DNA of 64,000 bases from Acidobacteriota bacterium (GCA_002747255.1 PDUC01000025.1:112801-176800); one strand, 5' to 3'; positions 51,247-59,983 are shown, counted from the stretch's first letter. The notes: generated from the sequence alone by a model not told the origin. A program made the numbers and translations.

Positions 51247-52100
51247 TTCAACTAAAGGAACTGAAAAAGACCTTTCGGGGTGCCAAAATTCTGAGAGGGA
51301 TCGACCTGACGTTGGAAAAAGGGGATCGTGTTGCCCTGGTGGGTTCAAACGGTGCCGGTAAAACGACGCTTGTTCGATGTCTCCTCGGGCAGTATACCCA
51401 TGAAGGGGAAGTGCTGATTAATGGTATTTCACCCAGAAATAACAGGCGGAAAGTGTTGCGGCAAATTGGATTTGTTCCGCAACTTCCACCTCCTTTGAAA
51501 ATGACGGTCAACCAGCTGGTCCATTTTGCCGCCGATTTATGTGAGGCCGACCCTCGGGAAATGTTCCATGTCGCCAAGAATCTCGGCTTAAATATCGATG
51601 AAGTTCGCAACCGCATATTTGTCAGGATGTCCGGTGGTGAGAAGCAGAAGCTCCTGATCGGTATAGCCATGGGCAGGGACTCTGATTTGCTGATTATGGA
51701 TGAACCCGCAGCGAACTTGGACCCGGAAGCTCGTCAGGTCTTTTTTAATATTCTCGCTGAAAAGCTCGAAAAGGTGACCATGATTATTTCAAGTCACCGC
51801 CTCGATGAAGTGGCACCTCTGGTCAACCGCGTCGTAGAGCTGGATATGGGTAAGATTGTGCTCGATGACCATGTTGATGATGCTGTCAATCTCGACAGTC
51901 TCCTGAATTGCTCCATCAGGCTTGCCAAGGAAAATGAAGCTTTCAACAAGGCGATTGGCGATTGGGGTTTTGAATTCAAGGATCAATTGTGGAACGGTCA
52001 AGTGGCCGGGCCTGACCGTTTGCGGTTTCTCGGTGTCATTTCCCGTTACGCCGGCCTGGTAAAAGATATTGAAATGAAGGAAGTGAATCGTGAAAAATAA
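51243..52100 (+). CDS. nosF: ABC transporter ATP-binding protein NosF
   Basis: Cytosolic ATPase that powers the NosDFY complex for NosZ maturation. The 285-residue protein has Walker A GSNGAGKTTLVRCLLG, Q-loop in FVPQLPPPLKM, signature RMSGGEKQKLLIGIAMG, Walker B LLIMDEPAANLDP and the H-loop in SSHRLDEVAP. The C-terminal 70 residues form the usual NosF tail. Its ATG overlaps the nosH stop. Length fits the family (about 300). A 48-codon gene begins within its last 11 bases. Confidence 0.94.
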   Translation: MIQLKELKKTFRGAKILRGIDLTLEKGDRVALVGSNGAGKTTLVRCLLGQYTHEGEVLINGISPRNNRRKVLRQIGFVPQLPPPLKMTVNQLVHFAADLCEADPREMFHVAKNLGLNIDEVRNRIFVRMSGGEKQKLLIGIAMGRDSDLLIMDEPAANLDPEARQVFFNILAEKLEKVTMIISSHRLDEVAPLVNRVVELDMGKIVLDDHVDDAVNLDSLLNCSIRLAKENEAFNKAIGDWGFEFKDQLWNGQVAGPDRLRFLGVISRYAGLVKDIEMKEVNREK

Positions 52101-52236
52101 GCGTTCAGACACAAGGCGGTTTGTGGCTTTGTTTGCGCGACTCTTCCAGCAAAATAAAATGAGTGAGCAAATTCACAACAGGTTATTGACCGGTGAGGAT
52201 GACATTACACACTCTAACCAAAAGGAACTTCAATGA
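52090..52236 (+). CDS. Small 48-residue protein coupled to nosF and nosY
   Basis: Overlooked short frame: GTG 52090, with AAGGAAG about 7 bases upstream, to TGA 52236. It overlaps the end of nosF by 11 bases and its stop overlaps the nosY start as ATGA, the tight coupling seen in real operon genes. The product is soluble and charged (KNKRSDTRRFVALFARLFQQ, then KMSEQIHNRLLTGEDD), probably one amphipathic helix followed by an acidic tail; it has no signal peptide or Cys. I do not recognise a family. A regulatory or assembly subunit of NosFY in the cytosol is the best inference. A chance frame is possible but the double overlap argues against it. Confidence 0.55.
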   Translation: MKNKRSDTRRFVALFARLFQQNKMSEQIHNRLLTGEDDITHSNQKELQ

Positions 52237-53060
52237 AACAATTAATTCGCATGGCACGAGCAGATATCGGCGAGTCCGTTCGCGCTCGATGGTTTTTAGT
52301 TTACAGCATTATTTTTGGAGGGATCATGGTTGGCCTGATCGTTTCAGGTCTGTCCGAATCCAGGATTATGGGATTCACAGGTCTGTCACGACTGTTGGTG
52401 ACCTACATCCAGATTACCATGGCCATTTTGCCGCTTTTCATGCTCATTACGACAGTTCGTTCTTTGGTGGGGGACAGGGAAGCTGGCGTTTACGAATACA
52501 TGCTGTCCCTGCCCATAAGCCTTTCCGCCTGGTATTGGGGAAGGATTCTAGGGCGTTTTGTCATCATCTTCATGCCGGTACTGCTGGCCATGGTGTTGGG
52601 TCTTGCCTGGGGTGTTTTCAAAGGCGTAGCCATTCCTTGGACTCAGGTCCTGGTCTACACGGGGTTACTGGCTTCACTCATCATTTGTTTTATGGGTATG
52701 GCCATGCTCATTTCCACCTTGGCCAAATCAACCGATGTTGCACAGGGAGCCGCGTTCATCCTCTGGTTGGTTTTACTCTTGTTTCTGGACCTCATTCTTC
52801 TAGGCACGCTGATTCGCGAGGGACTTCCCGCTGAAACGGCTGTGGGAATCGCTTTAGCCAATCCGCTTCAAACTTTCAGAACCGCTGCCATGATGCTGTT
52901 TGATCCACAATTAGTTCTTCTCGGACCTTCTGCGTTTGTAATCCTGGATAATTTTGGAGAGAAAGGTTATATCATCTGGTCTCTTTTGTATCCCGCCTTT
53001 CTTGGCCTCCTCTCATCCGGTATCGGGTACTGGTTCTTCAGAAGAAGAGACCTGTCCTGA
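52233..53060 (+). CDS. nosY: ABC transporter permease NosY
   Basis: The 275-residue protein has six predicted membrane helices (about 22-42, 62-82, 110-132, 140-162, 172-195, 245-268) and the family segment DREAGVYEYMLSLPISLSAWYWGRILGRF that couples to NosF. It forms the membrane part of NosDFY, needed for CuZ assembly. AAGGAA lies 6 bases before the ATG. It is the last gene of the cluster and a strong intrinsic terminator follows at 53125-53160. Confidence 0.93.
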   Translation: MKQLIRMARADIGESVRARWFLVYSIIFGGIMVGLIVSGLSESRIMGFTGLSRLLVTYIQITMAILPLFMLITTVRSLVGDREAGVYEYMLSLPISLSAWYWGRILGRFVIIFMPVLLAMVLGLAWGVFKGVAIPWTQVLVYTGLLASLIICFMGMAMLISTLAKSTDVAQGAAFILWLVLLLFLDLILLGTLIREGLPAETAVGIALANPLQTFRTAAMMLFDPQLVLLGPSAFVILDNFGEKGYIIWSLLYPAFLGLLSSGIGYWFFRRRDLS

Positions 53061-53124
53061 TAAAGAGCCCCATTTCAAAGAGGATCGCCTTTTGACAATC
53101 AACTCTTTCAAAAGGTTGTAATCA

Positions 53125-53160
53125 TAAAAAAAAGCCGATGGGGTGCATCGGCTTTTTTTC
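53125..53160. terminator. Bidirectional intrinsic terminator
   Basis: A perfect 10-bp stem, AAAGCCGATG (53131-53140) and CATCGGCTTT (53146-53155), with a 5-base loop, is followed by T-rich sequence on plus and preceded by an A-run that gives a T-run on minus. It serves nosY on plus and the lipoprotein gene at 53180 on minus. Confidence 0.88.
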
Positions 53161-53179
53161 TTAGTACGGGTTTTATGGC

Positions 53180-55228
53180 TTACTGAAAGCTTTTGAACAA
53201 AAAGTCAAAGTTCATATTCATCTGGAATTGCCTGGACATCAGGTGAGGTGTTACCGTTGCCTTCGCCTTGGCAGCAAAGGGATCGATGATAACAGGGTTA
53301 CCCTGAATTCCCTGTAAGAGGAAAGTCATTGCCTGGGTTTGAGCCTGAACGGTTGGTCCTTGAGAGGGATCAAGCAGGAAGCCATGTCCTCCATCTGTGT
53401 ACTGGAAAAGGCCGGAACCGGTATAAGGAGCGTCAACCTGTTCCATGCCAGGATACTCCCATTTAGCTGATACCTGTGGAATTCCCATGGCCCTGACCAA
53501 GTCCTGTGTTGCCACATTGGGCACAACTAGATCATTTTGCATTTCCTGTACAAGTACCGTTGTGGGAACATCACCAGCCAGCACGCCTGATGATAAATAA
53601 GGAGCGTAGTTGATGGGATCCGCATTATCGACGGCTGTTTGAAACAGCATCCAGAACTGAAAATACTGAGGTGTACCAGGCATGATTCCAGCAGCTTGCA
53701 GGGCCGGGTTGATGGAAGCGCTCAAGGATACCGAATTGATGAGGAGATTGCTCATCCTGCCTCCGGGAACACTGAAACAAGCCAGACTGACATCGGGTTC
53801 CAGACCGGTGAACACCGAGCCTATGATGCCGCCTAGAGAGATACCAGTGTAAGTGATACCGCCAGGAGCGAATTCAGGCGTACCGTCTGCGTTAAAGTCT
53901 GTAGCGCCACTTGTGATCATTCGTGTGAGAGTAAAGAGATCGCTTACTGTTTGTCGGCCGGCATCGCGTGACATGAGTGGGTGAAGCAGGTTGATGAATC
54001 CGGTTCCCGATGGATCGGGAACACCGTCAGGGCCGAATTCACCTGTCTCGTTATTGAAAAAGTCACTGCTGCGGTCGCCGTGAAGAACAATGTCGATACC
54101 GATCATACCGACTCCCAGCGAATTAGCCGTATTCGCAATGGCAAACATATCTTCTTTCATGCGGGTGATACCGTGTTGAAAAATCATGACGGGAACGGGA
54201 CCCTGTGCACCAACAGGCAGAGCAGCCCAGAAAGTGATGTGACTGGTTCCGAGCTGTTGTAACTGACCGTTTTCGACAACGAAGGGGCCAACAGGTCCCA
54301 GACCGGCGGGGTGTTGCTGCAGGTAATTGGGCGCTTCAAAGCTGCCGTAATACATAGCGCCTATGGCGTTATGGGGAGCGGCTCCCAGACCGATGGAATT
54401 AAAAAATGCGTCAACCGCTTCCGGTGTGGGAAGAGCTTGAAGGATCGTTGGAGTTGGCTCAAGTCCCTGAACGGTTGTTCTCATGGCTTGTAACGTCGAC
54501 AACAACGGTTGGGTTGTGAACTCAAAGACCACAGAAAGCTGGTACCGGCCAACACCTATCGCCGTTTCAGCCCTTTTCCAAACACCTTGATAAGCTTGTC
54601 GCAGGGGCTCCAGAGCAGCTGCTGTGGCATCATCCAAAGATGCTTGTGTGGAGTGTCCATTTTCATCCACAAAGGAAGCGCCGCTTTTCAAAAGAGTCAG
54701 AAGACCTGTAGACTGCACGCTTAGTCCGTCCATGCCTTTTACAAAGGGCGTGACAATGACGCTGTAGGTAGTGGAGGGCTTTAACGGGAGGATGGGTTTC
54801 ATGATGACGGTGCTGTCGCCGGATTCTGGATGGGTCAACACCTCGTAACTGACTGCCGCGGGCTTAAACGTACTGACATCCAGAACCATCAGTGTTTCTT
54901 CGTTGACAGTAGAGGCATCCACTGGACCTACAAAGGGCACGAAAATAGGTGCTGTGGTTGAAAAACCATGGAGCGTGTTGACATCGGCAATCAATTGACT
55001 TTCAGCAGAGTTGGGGATGGCCACCTGGCCTGTCATGGGGTTTCTGAGGATGTTATTCGGAATGGGAATATCCGCCGGATTGCCGGTTGATGGGTCAAAT
55101 TTAGCAATGGTTTCAGAGACATAAGGCGTATATTCACCAGCTTCATGGTTGTCATCGCTGTCACTGCAACCCCAAAAGAGCAGGGCGGTAAGCAGTATAA
55201 AAATGAGTGTGTTCAATTGTTTTTTCAC
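53180..55228 (-). CDS. VolA-like outer-membrane lipoprotein lipase/esterase
   Basis: I chose GTG 55228, which has GGAGG 4 bases upstream, over ATG 55243; both give a lipoprotein signal with lipobox LFWGC (Cys near residue 21). The 682-residue product has a Big_5/SbsA-like Ig region (about 30-190, PSTTYSVIVTPFVKGMDG) and then an alpha/beta hydrolase domain with VPVMIFQHGITR, the oxyanion/nucleophile motif TGISLGGIIG (Ser) and a late GGHGF for the catalytic His. This matches VolA/Pla-1/cef-type surface lipases, which hydrolyse lysophospholipids. Substrate unknown. It converges on nosY across the shared terminator. Confidence 0.84.
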   Translation of the reverse strand: MKKQLNTLIFILLTALLFWGCSDSDDNHEAGEYTPYVSETIAKFDPSTGNPADIPIPNNILRNPMTGQVAIPNSAESQLIADVNTLHGFSTTAPIFVPFVGPVDASTVNEETLMVLDVSTFKPAAVSYEVLTHPESGDSTVIMKPILPLKPSTTYSVIVTPFVKGMDGLSVQSTGLLTLLKSGASFVDENGHSTQASLDDATAAALEPLRQAYQGVWKRAETAIGVGRYQLSVVFEFTTQPLLSTLQAMRTTVQGLEPTPTILQALPTPEAVDAFFNSIGLGAAPHNAIGAMYYGSFEAPNYLQQHPAGLGPVGPFVVENGQLQQLGTSHITFWAALPVGAQGPVPVMIFQHGITRMKEDMFAIANTANSLGVGMIGIDIVLHGDRSSDFFNNETGEFGPDGVPDPSGTGFINLLHPLMSRDAGRQTVSDLFTLTRMITSGATDFNADGTPEFAPGGITYTGISLGGIIGSVFTGLEPDVSLACFSVPGGRMSNLLINSVSLSASINPALQAAGIMPGTPQYFQFWMLFQTAVDNADPINYAPYLSSGVLAGDVPTTVLVQEMQNDLVVPNVATQDLVRAMGIPQVSAKWEYPGMEQVDAPYTGSGLFQYTDGGHGFLLDPSQGPTVQAQTQAMTFLLQGIQGNPVIIDPFAAKAKATVTPHLMSRQFQMNMNFDFLFKSFQ

Positions 55229-55851
55229 AATTCCTCCAAGCATGTTGTTTTTTCTTCTGCAGTTGCGTCTTACTGAATGATATTGAATCGAGATACAGAC
55301 ATCAGAGTAACGCGCATGGTTGCTAAGGGTGCAGAATGCGGCGGCCGTGTGTTCATGAGCTAACTCTTAAAAGACCGTAACGCAATCCACTAAGCGTGTA
55401 TCAAGCAGGTATCAGATAATTGAGGAAAATGGAATTCCTACCTTATAAAAGGTATCTTAAATTTTATAAATAAGCAATGATTTTTCTTTTGCCAATCTGA
55501 GTTGTCGTGGAGGATTTATTCAACTCAAATAAGGTATATCAATCAATAAGCTGTTTTTAAGACGTTTTTTCGTGTAAAATGTGTCTCCCTGACGAGTAGC
55601 CGGTCTCAATCAGGAAAGATACGGCTAAGTTACGAGATGTTTACAGCTTAGGTTGAAGACCATCAAAAGTGTCTTTTTTTTAAAAGAATCACGGAAGGTA
55701 TTTTGCGGTTCGTCAACTGTTTAATACCATGTGAAGATCAATAAACCGATTTGTCACTTGCAAATTGTGCGAGACAAAACCGGTGTTTCACAAATTCAGC
55801 CAGCGTATCTGACAGAGCACATCTCTACAACAGGCAAAAAAAGGAGCATGC
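55229..55851. other. 623-base gap upstream of arcA
   Basis: No coding frame is visible. A hairpin TACCTT-ATAA-AAGGTA sits at 55439-55454. A structured, terminator-ended segment is at 55588-55681. The remaining sequence is AT-rich and holds the promoters for arcA and the lipase; I cannot place them confidently. Confidence 0.45.
55588..55681 (+). ncRNA. Candidate small RNA or attenuator leader with its own terminator
   Basis: Downstream of a -10-like TAAAAT (55575-55580) comes a run of nested stems: CCTGA (55588-55592) with TCAGG (55610-55614), GAG with CTC inside it, then CTAAG (55625-55629) with CTTAG (55647-55651), and a final stem AAGAC (55656-55660) with GTCTT (55671-55675) followed by eight T. 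The last is a plausible intrinsic terminator, so the segment could be a roughly 95-nt sRNA, or a leader that ends transcription before arcA 170 bases later unless a signal is present. I do not recognise a known riboswitch class. The -35 is weak. Confidence 0.42.
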
Positions 55852-57114
55852 ATGACACAATTATCTGTTTATTCTGAAATAGCCCAATTGGATACGGTGG
55901 TTATTCATTCCCCGGGGCCCGAAGTCGATCACATGACACCTTCACTGATGCATGATCTGCTTTTTGACGATATTCTCTTTGGTAACGAAGCACGACAGGA
56001 GCACGAAGTATTCAGGAAGATTCTGGCGAAAGTGGCCAACCGCGTTTTGGATATTCAGGATCTCTTTGTAGAGACCCTTGCAAACAAGGAAGCCAGGAAA
56101 CACTTCCTCTCGCGTTTCAAGATGATGCACGACTTGACGGATAAAAAGATCGGTTTACTGAACGATATGGCCCCCGAGCAGTTAGCCGCAAAGGTCATAG
56201 GCGGCTGGTTTAAGGAAATTGACAAAGGTCAACGCTACCGATTCATCACGCCTCCCACTCCCAACTTGTTATTTATGCGCGATCCGTGTTCCGTTATTGG
56301 CGATGGCGTCAGTATCAATAAAATGGCTACAGATGCCAGAAACACAGAGCCAATTATTTTAGAGTCCGTGATGCATTACCATCCGGTTTACGGTGTTGAT
56401 CGCGAGTCTCAAATCTGGTTTGATGCCTCGCTAAGATACCTCGAAGGGCATCCGGAAGCTCATCACAGCATAGAGGGCGGCGATATCCTGGTTCTTTCAG
56501 ATGAAATCGTTGCCATAGGAATCAGTATCCGGACCAAGCAGAGCACTGTTACCATGTTGGCCGAACAGCTCAGAAAGAGAAGTCAATTCAAGACACTCAT
56601 TGCCGTGCTCATGCCGCACGAACGGTCGGCCATGCATCTCGACACCATTTTTACACAAGTCGATGAAGAGAACTGTCTTATTTTTCCACCTTACCTGGAT
56701 CCATCGCATTCGGAAGTGTTGCCGGCACTGAAAATGGATTTGTCCTCAAAGGAGCTGTCCATCGTTTTGAAACCGAGTTTGCTGCAGGCACTCAAAGATG
56801 AGGGCTTTCCGTTGAATCCCATCTTCTGCGGCGGACATCATCGCATCGATCAGGAGCGCGAGCAATGGACAGATGGAGCCAACTCCTTCTGCCTCGCTCC
56901 TGGAGTCATTCTCATGTACGACCGAAACACAAAGACCATGAATGAACTGGAATCCGCCGGCTTTAAAATCAGGGAAGCGGAATCCGTCTTGAAGTACGAC
57001 ATCAATCTTCTCGATGGTTCCAAATACGCCGTCATGATCAGGGGAAACGAATTGTCCAGAGCACGCGGAGGTCCGCGCTGCATGACCATGCCACTCAAGA
57101 GGATGAAGAAATAG
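55852..57114 (+). CDS. arcA: Arginine deiminase
   Basis: Cytosolic enzyme of the arginine deiminase pathway: L-arginine to L-citrulline and ammonia. The 420-residue protein shows VVIHSPGPEVDHMTP, FGNEARQEHEVF, FMRDPCSVIGDG, SIEGGDILVLSDE, a GGHHRID segment (catalytic His) and the C-terminal catalytic Cys in ARGGPRCMTMPLKR. The first-domain motif TPNLLFMRDP is typical. AAGGAG lies 8 bases before the ATG. The next gene is arcC, 10 bases later; arcB and arcD are not here. The pathway would give ATP from arginine when oxygen or nitrogen oxides run out. Confidence 0.95.
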   Translation: MTQLSVYSEIAQLDTVVIHSPGPEVDHMTPSLMHDLLFDDILFGNEARQEHEVFRKILAKVANRVLDIQDLFVETLANKEARKHFLSRFKMMHDLTDKKIGLLNDMAPEQLAAKVIGGWFKEIDKGQRYRFITPPTPNLLFMRDPCSVIGDGVSINKMATDARNTEPIILESVMHYHPVYGVDRESQIWFDASLRYLEGHPEAHHSIEGGDILVLSDEIVAIGISIRTKQSTVTMLAEQLRKRSQFKTLIAVLMPHERSAMHLDTIFTQVDEENCLIFPPYLDPSHSEVLPALKMDLSSKELSIVLKPSLLQALKDEGFPLNPIFCGGHHRIDQEREQWTDGANSFCLAPGVILMYDRNTKTMNELESAGFKIREAESVLKYDINLLDGSKYAVMIRGNELSRARGGPRCMTMPLKRMKK

Positions 57115-57124
57115 GAGTTTGAAA

Positions 57125-58063
57125 ATGAAACGTGCACTCATTGCCTTTGGCGGAAATGCGCTCATTAAGGGAAACGAAAGCGGCTTGCAGAGAGAACAAC
57201 TTGAGAACGCGAAAGACTGCGCTGAAATGGTCGTTCAAACCTATCGGCAGGGATACCTTCCCGTGCTGGTTCACGGGAACGGGCCGCAAGTGGGTAATAT
57301 CCTCATTCAGCAGGAGGAGGCCGCCAATAAGGTGCCTCAGTACACCATGGACATTTGCGGAGCGCAGTCGCACGGCTCAGTGGGCTACATGTTACAGCGA
57401 TGTCTGGAAAACATGCTCAAGTACCACGGTTTGGAAGTTCCTGTGGCCACCATCTTGACTGAAGTGGTGGTGGACGCCGATGATCCGGGTTTTCAGAATC
57501 CAACCAAACCCGTAGGACCTTTCTATGAATCCTTCCGGGCCAATCGTCTTGGTCTGGAAAAAGGCTGGAAAATGAAGGAAGACTCAGGCCGAGGCTGGCG
57601 GCGGCTGGTTCCATCTCCGCTTCCGCGTCACATCGTCCAAAGAGACGCCATTAAGCTTCTGGTGGAGCACCATCACATTGTGATCGCATGCGGCGGTGGC
57701 GGTATCCCCGTTATAAGAGACAGTTCCGGGTTTCTGGTCGGTGTAGAAGCGGTTATCGATAAAGACCGAACCTCGGAATTGCTCGCTCAGGAGATCGATG
57801 CCGATGTTTTTGTTGTTCTGACCAATGTCGACAAGGTGTTTCTCAACTTCGGCAAACCCGACCAGCGAGCGATCGATTCCATGACCATCGCGGAAGCAGA
57901 AAAGCACCTCGCCGATGATCAGTTCCCGCCGGGTAGCATGGGCCCGAAAATTCAGGCAGCGGTCGCCTTCGTTCAGAAAACAGGCAAAGAAGTGCTGATA
58001 ACGACAGCCGAAGCGCTGAAAAAGGGCACTTTTTCCGAAATAGGAACTCGAATCGTTCCCTAA
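57125..58063 (+). CDS. arcC: Carbamate kinase
   Basis: Produces ATP from carbamoyl phosphate and ADP in the last step of the arginine deiminase pathway. The 312-residue protein has AFGGNALIKGNE, GNGPQVGNILIQQE, GGGGIPVIRDSSGFLVGVEAVIDKD and LTNVDKVFLNFGKPD, ending PGSMGPKIQAAVAFVQKTGKE. The start at 57125 has AGGAG 7 bases upstream and skips a TTG at 57119. It is coupled to arcA and followed 13 bases later by a DNA alkylation repair gene. Confidence 0.95.
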   Translation: MKRALIAFGGNALIKGNESGLQREQLENAKDCAEMVVQTYRQGYLPVLVHGNGPQVGNILIQQEEAANKVPQYTMDICGAQSHGSVGYMLQRCLENMLKYHGLEVPVATILTEVVVDADDPGFQNPTKPVGPFYESFRANRLGLEKGWKMKEDSGRGWRRLVPSPLPRHIVQRDAIKLLVEHHHIVIACGGGGIPVIRDSSGFLVGVEAVIDKDRTSELLAQEIDADVFVVLTNVDKVFLNFGKPDQRAIDSMTIAEAEKHLADDQFPPGSMGPKIQAAVAFVQKTGKEVLITTAEALKKGTFSEIGTRIVP

Positions 58064-58076
58064 TTGGCTTAGAACC

Positions 58077-58781
58077 ATGAACTTGAAAGAAATTACCACT
58101 CAAATGGAGGCCCTCTCCAATCCCGAGATTGCTTTACATTCGCAGCGATTCTTTAAAACAGGACCCGGAGAATACGGTCATGGCGATCTCTTCAGAGGTA
58201 TACGGGTTCCCAAAATCAGGCAGCTGTCAAGAAAGTACAAGAAGTTGTCTCTTAATGACACCTTGCGCCTTTTAAAGTCAGCATACCACGAAGATCGACA
58301 ACTGGCTCTTTTTATCATGGTGCTGAAATACAAGAGTTCTGACCCGGATACACAAAAGCAGCTTGTTGAGTTCTACTTGTCACACACCGCGTACATCAAC
58401 AACTGGGATCTGGTCGATGGCTCTGCTCCCCAGATTCTGGGCACGCATTTGCTTCACACAGACCGCTCGCTGCTTTACCGCCTGGCCGATTCGGACTCGC
58501 TGTGGGAGCGACGGATCGCCGTTTTGGCCTGCTTCACCTTCATTCGTCACAGCTCGTATGACGATATCCTCAAGTTAGCGGCCATCCTTCTCCATGACCC
58601 TGAAGACCTCATGCACAAGGCCATTGGATGGATGCTGAGGGAAGTTGGCAAGAGAGACTTACAAACGGAAGATGAATTCCTGAAAACACACTACCGCCAG
58701 ATGCCGAGAACCATGCTGCGTTACGCCATCGAGAAGTATCCGGAAGAAAAACGTCAGGCCTATTTAAAAGGAATCGTTTGA
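58077..58781 (+). CDS. DNA alkylation repair protein, AlkD-like
   Basis: HEAT-repeat DNA glycosylase family that removes N3- and N7-alkylated purines. The 234-residue product matches AlkD: FKTGPGEYGHGDLFRGIRVPKIRQL near the start, the helical HEAT pairs, NNWDLVDGSAPQILG (catalytic-type WDxxD with Trp and Asp), LWERRIAVLACFTFIRH and the MHKAIGWMLREVGKRD motif. Length fits (about 230). It follows arcC by 13 bases, so it may be cotranscribed with the arginine pathway, an unusual pairing. Short convergent gap to rlmN on the other strand. Confidence 0.93.
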   Translation: MNLKEITTQMEALSNPEIALHSQRFFKTGPGEYGHGDLFRGIRVPKIRQLSRKYKKLSLNDTLRLLKSAYHEDRQLALFIMVLKYKSSDPDTQKQLVEFYLSHTAYINNWDLVDGSAPQILGTHLLHTDRSLLYRLADSDSLWERRIAVLACFTFIRHSSYDDILKLAAILLHDPEDLMHKAIGWMLREVGKRDLQTEDEFLKTHYRQMPRTMLRYAIEKYPEEKRQAYLKGIV

Positions 58782-58811
58782 ATCCGAAAAGAACAGCTTG
58801 AGATGAACCAG

Positions 58812-58829
58812 CCCGATAAATTCGGGTTT
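58812..58829. terminator. Weak hairpin between convergent alkD-like and rlmN
   Basis: CCCGA (58812-58816) pairs with TCGGG (58822-58826), loop of five, then TTT. Only a five-pair stem and a short T-run, so efficiency would be low; the 58782-58930 gap holds no gene. Confidence 0.35.
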
Positions 58830-58930
58830 CCAGCGGTTTGGTGAAAGCGACGCTCCGATTAAAGCCATTCCATGGACGCCGCACCCCATGTCAGCAAGAA
58901 AGGTCGATCCATCGCATGAAAGAAGGTCAT

Positions 58931-59983
58931 TCAAGCAGATTCTCTGGGTACTCTTTGCACCAGTTGACCGCAAGCACCGGCTATGTCCCGGCCACGGCTT
59001 CTTCTGATGGTACAGAAAACCCCTGCCTCTAAAAGCGTCCTGTAGAAAAACTGTATGGTCTGTTCTTCCGGTTCCATTAAATCCGTTGCAAGTTCGTGTG
59101 CGTTGTAGGGGATCAGGTTGACCAGGCAGTTTAATTCTCCGGCAAATTCAGATAATCTGACGGCATCTTCCCGGGTGTCGTTCTGCCCCTTTATCAAAAC
59201 ATAGCTCAACATCAGGCGTTCCCTTTTGCGCAGTGGGTACTGTTTGAGGCAGTCGAGCAGTGTTTCTAAGGGCCACTTGTTGTTGACAGGCATCAGCTTT
59301 GTGCGCGTTGTGTCGTCCATTGCCCCCAAGCTGATCATGAGGCAGGGTCGTTTTTCATATTGTGCCAGCTTCCTGATACCTGGAACCAGTCCGCATGTGG
59401 AGATGCCGATGTCTTTTTCCGGAATGCCCAGGCCGTGTCGATCAGTCAGGATGGTAAAAGCCCGCATAACGAGGTTCAGATTGTGCAGGGGTTCTCCCAT
59501 GCCCATGAACATGAGGTTAAGCCGTTTCTGCCTGCCTGCCGGAATGCGTTGATCCAGCACAACCGTGTCAACCTGATGGATGATTTCACTGGGCCGCAGG
59601 TTCTTCTTCAGTCCCATTCTGGCTGTAGCGCAAAAACCGCAGCCCATGGCGCATCCCGCCTGCGAGCTGAGGCAGATTGTATCGCGATGAGAAGATGGCA
59701 TGTAAACGGATTCCACCCGAAAACCATCTGAAAGCGTATGGATGTATTTAACACTCCCATCGATTGACTGATGGGATTCCCATGAGAGATCTTCTTTAAA
59801 ACGTTGACCGCGAAGCCAGTTAAGCATGGAATCGGGCAGGCGGCGAGCGGGCAGACCGTCTGTTGAATGCACACCGTAGCGATGAATTTGCCTGAAAAGC
59901 TCTTGTGCGTGTGTTTCACTCCAACCGAGCTGCCTGATCCGAATCGTCAGTGCTTTCAAGGTATCATTGCTCAAAGGTGTCAT
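58931..59983 (-). CDS. rlmN: 23S rRNA (adenine2503-C2)-methyltransferase (RlmN/Cfr family)
   Basis: Radical SAM enzyme that methylates A2503 of 23S rRNA and A37 of some tRNAs. The 350-residue protein has the [4Fe-4S] motif CAMGCGFCATA (near 115), the GMGEPLHNLNLVMRAF and GISTCGLVPGIRKLA segments, LSYVLIKGQND and a C-terminal GRDIAGACGQL with the mechanistic Cys. In RlmN the region ISLHAPND is usual; here it is ISLGAMDD, a mild departure. Length matches (about 350-380). It lies after the tpiA terminator and is probably monocistronic. Confidence 0.9.
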   Translation of the reverse strand: MTPLSNDTLKALTIRIRQLGWSETHAQELFRQIHRYGVHSTDGLPARRLPDSMLNWLRGQRFKEDLSWESHQSIDGSVKYIHTLSDGFRVESVYMPSSHRDTICLSSQAGCAMGCGFCATARMGLKKNLRPSEIIHQVDTVVLDQRIPAGRQKRLNLMFMGMGEPLHNLNLVMRAFTILTDRHGLGIPEKDIGISTCGLVPGIRKLAQYEKRPCLMISLGAMDDTTRTKLMPVNNKWPLETLLDCLKQYPLRKRERLMLSYVLIKGQNDTREDAVRLSEFAGELNCLVNLIPYNAHELATDLMEPEEQTIQFFYRTLLEAGVFCTIRRSRGRDIAGACGQLVQRVPRESA

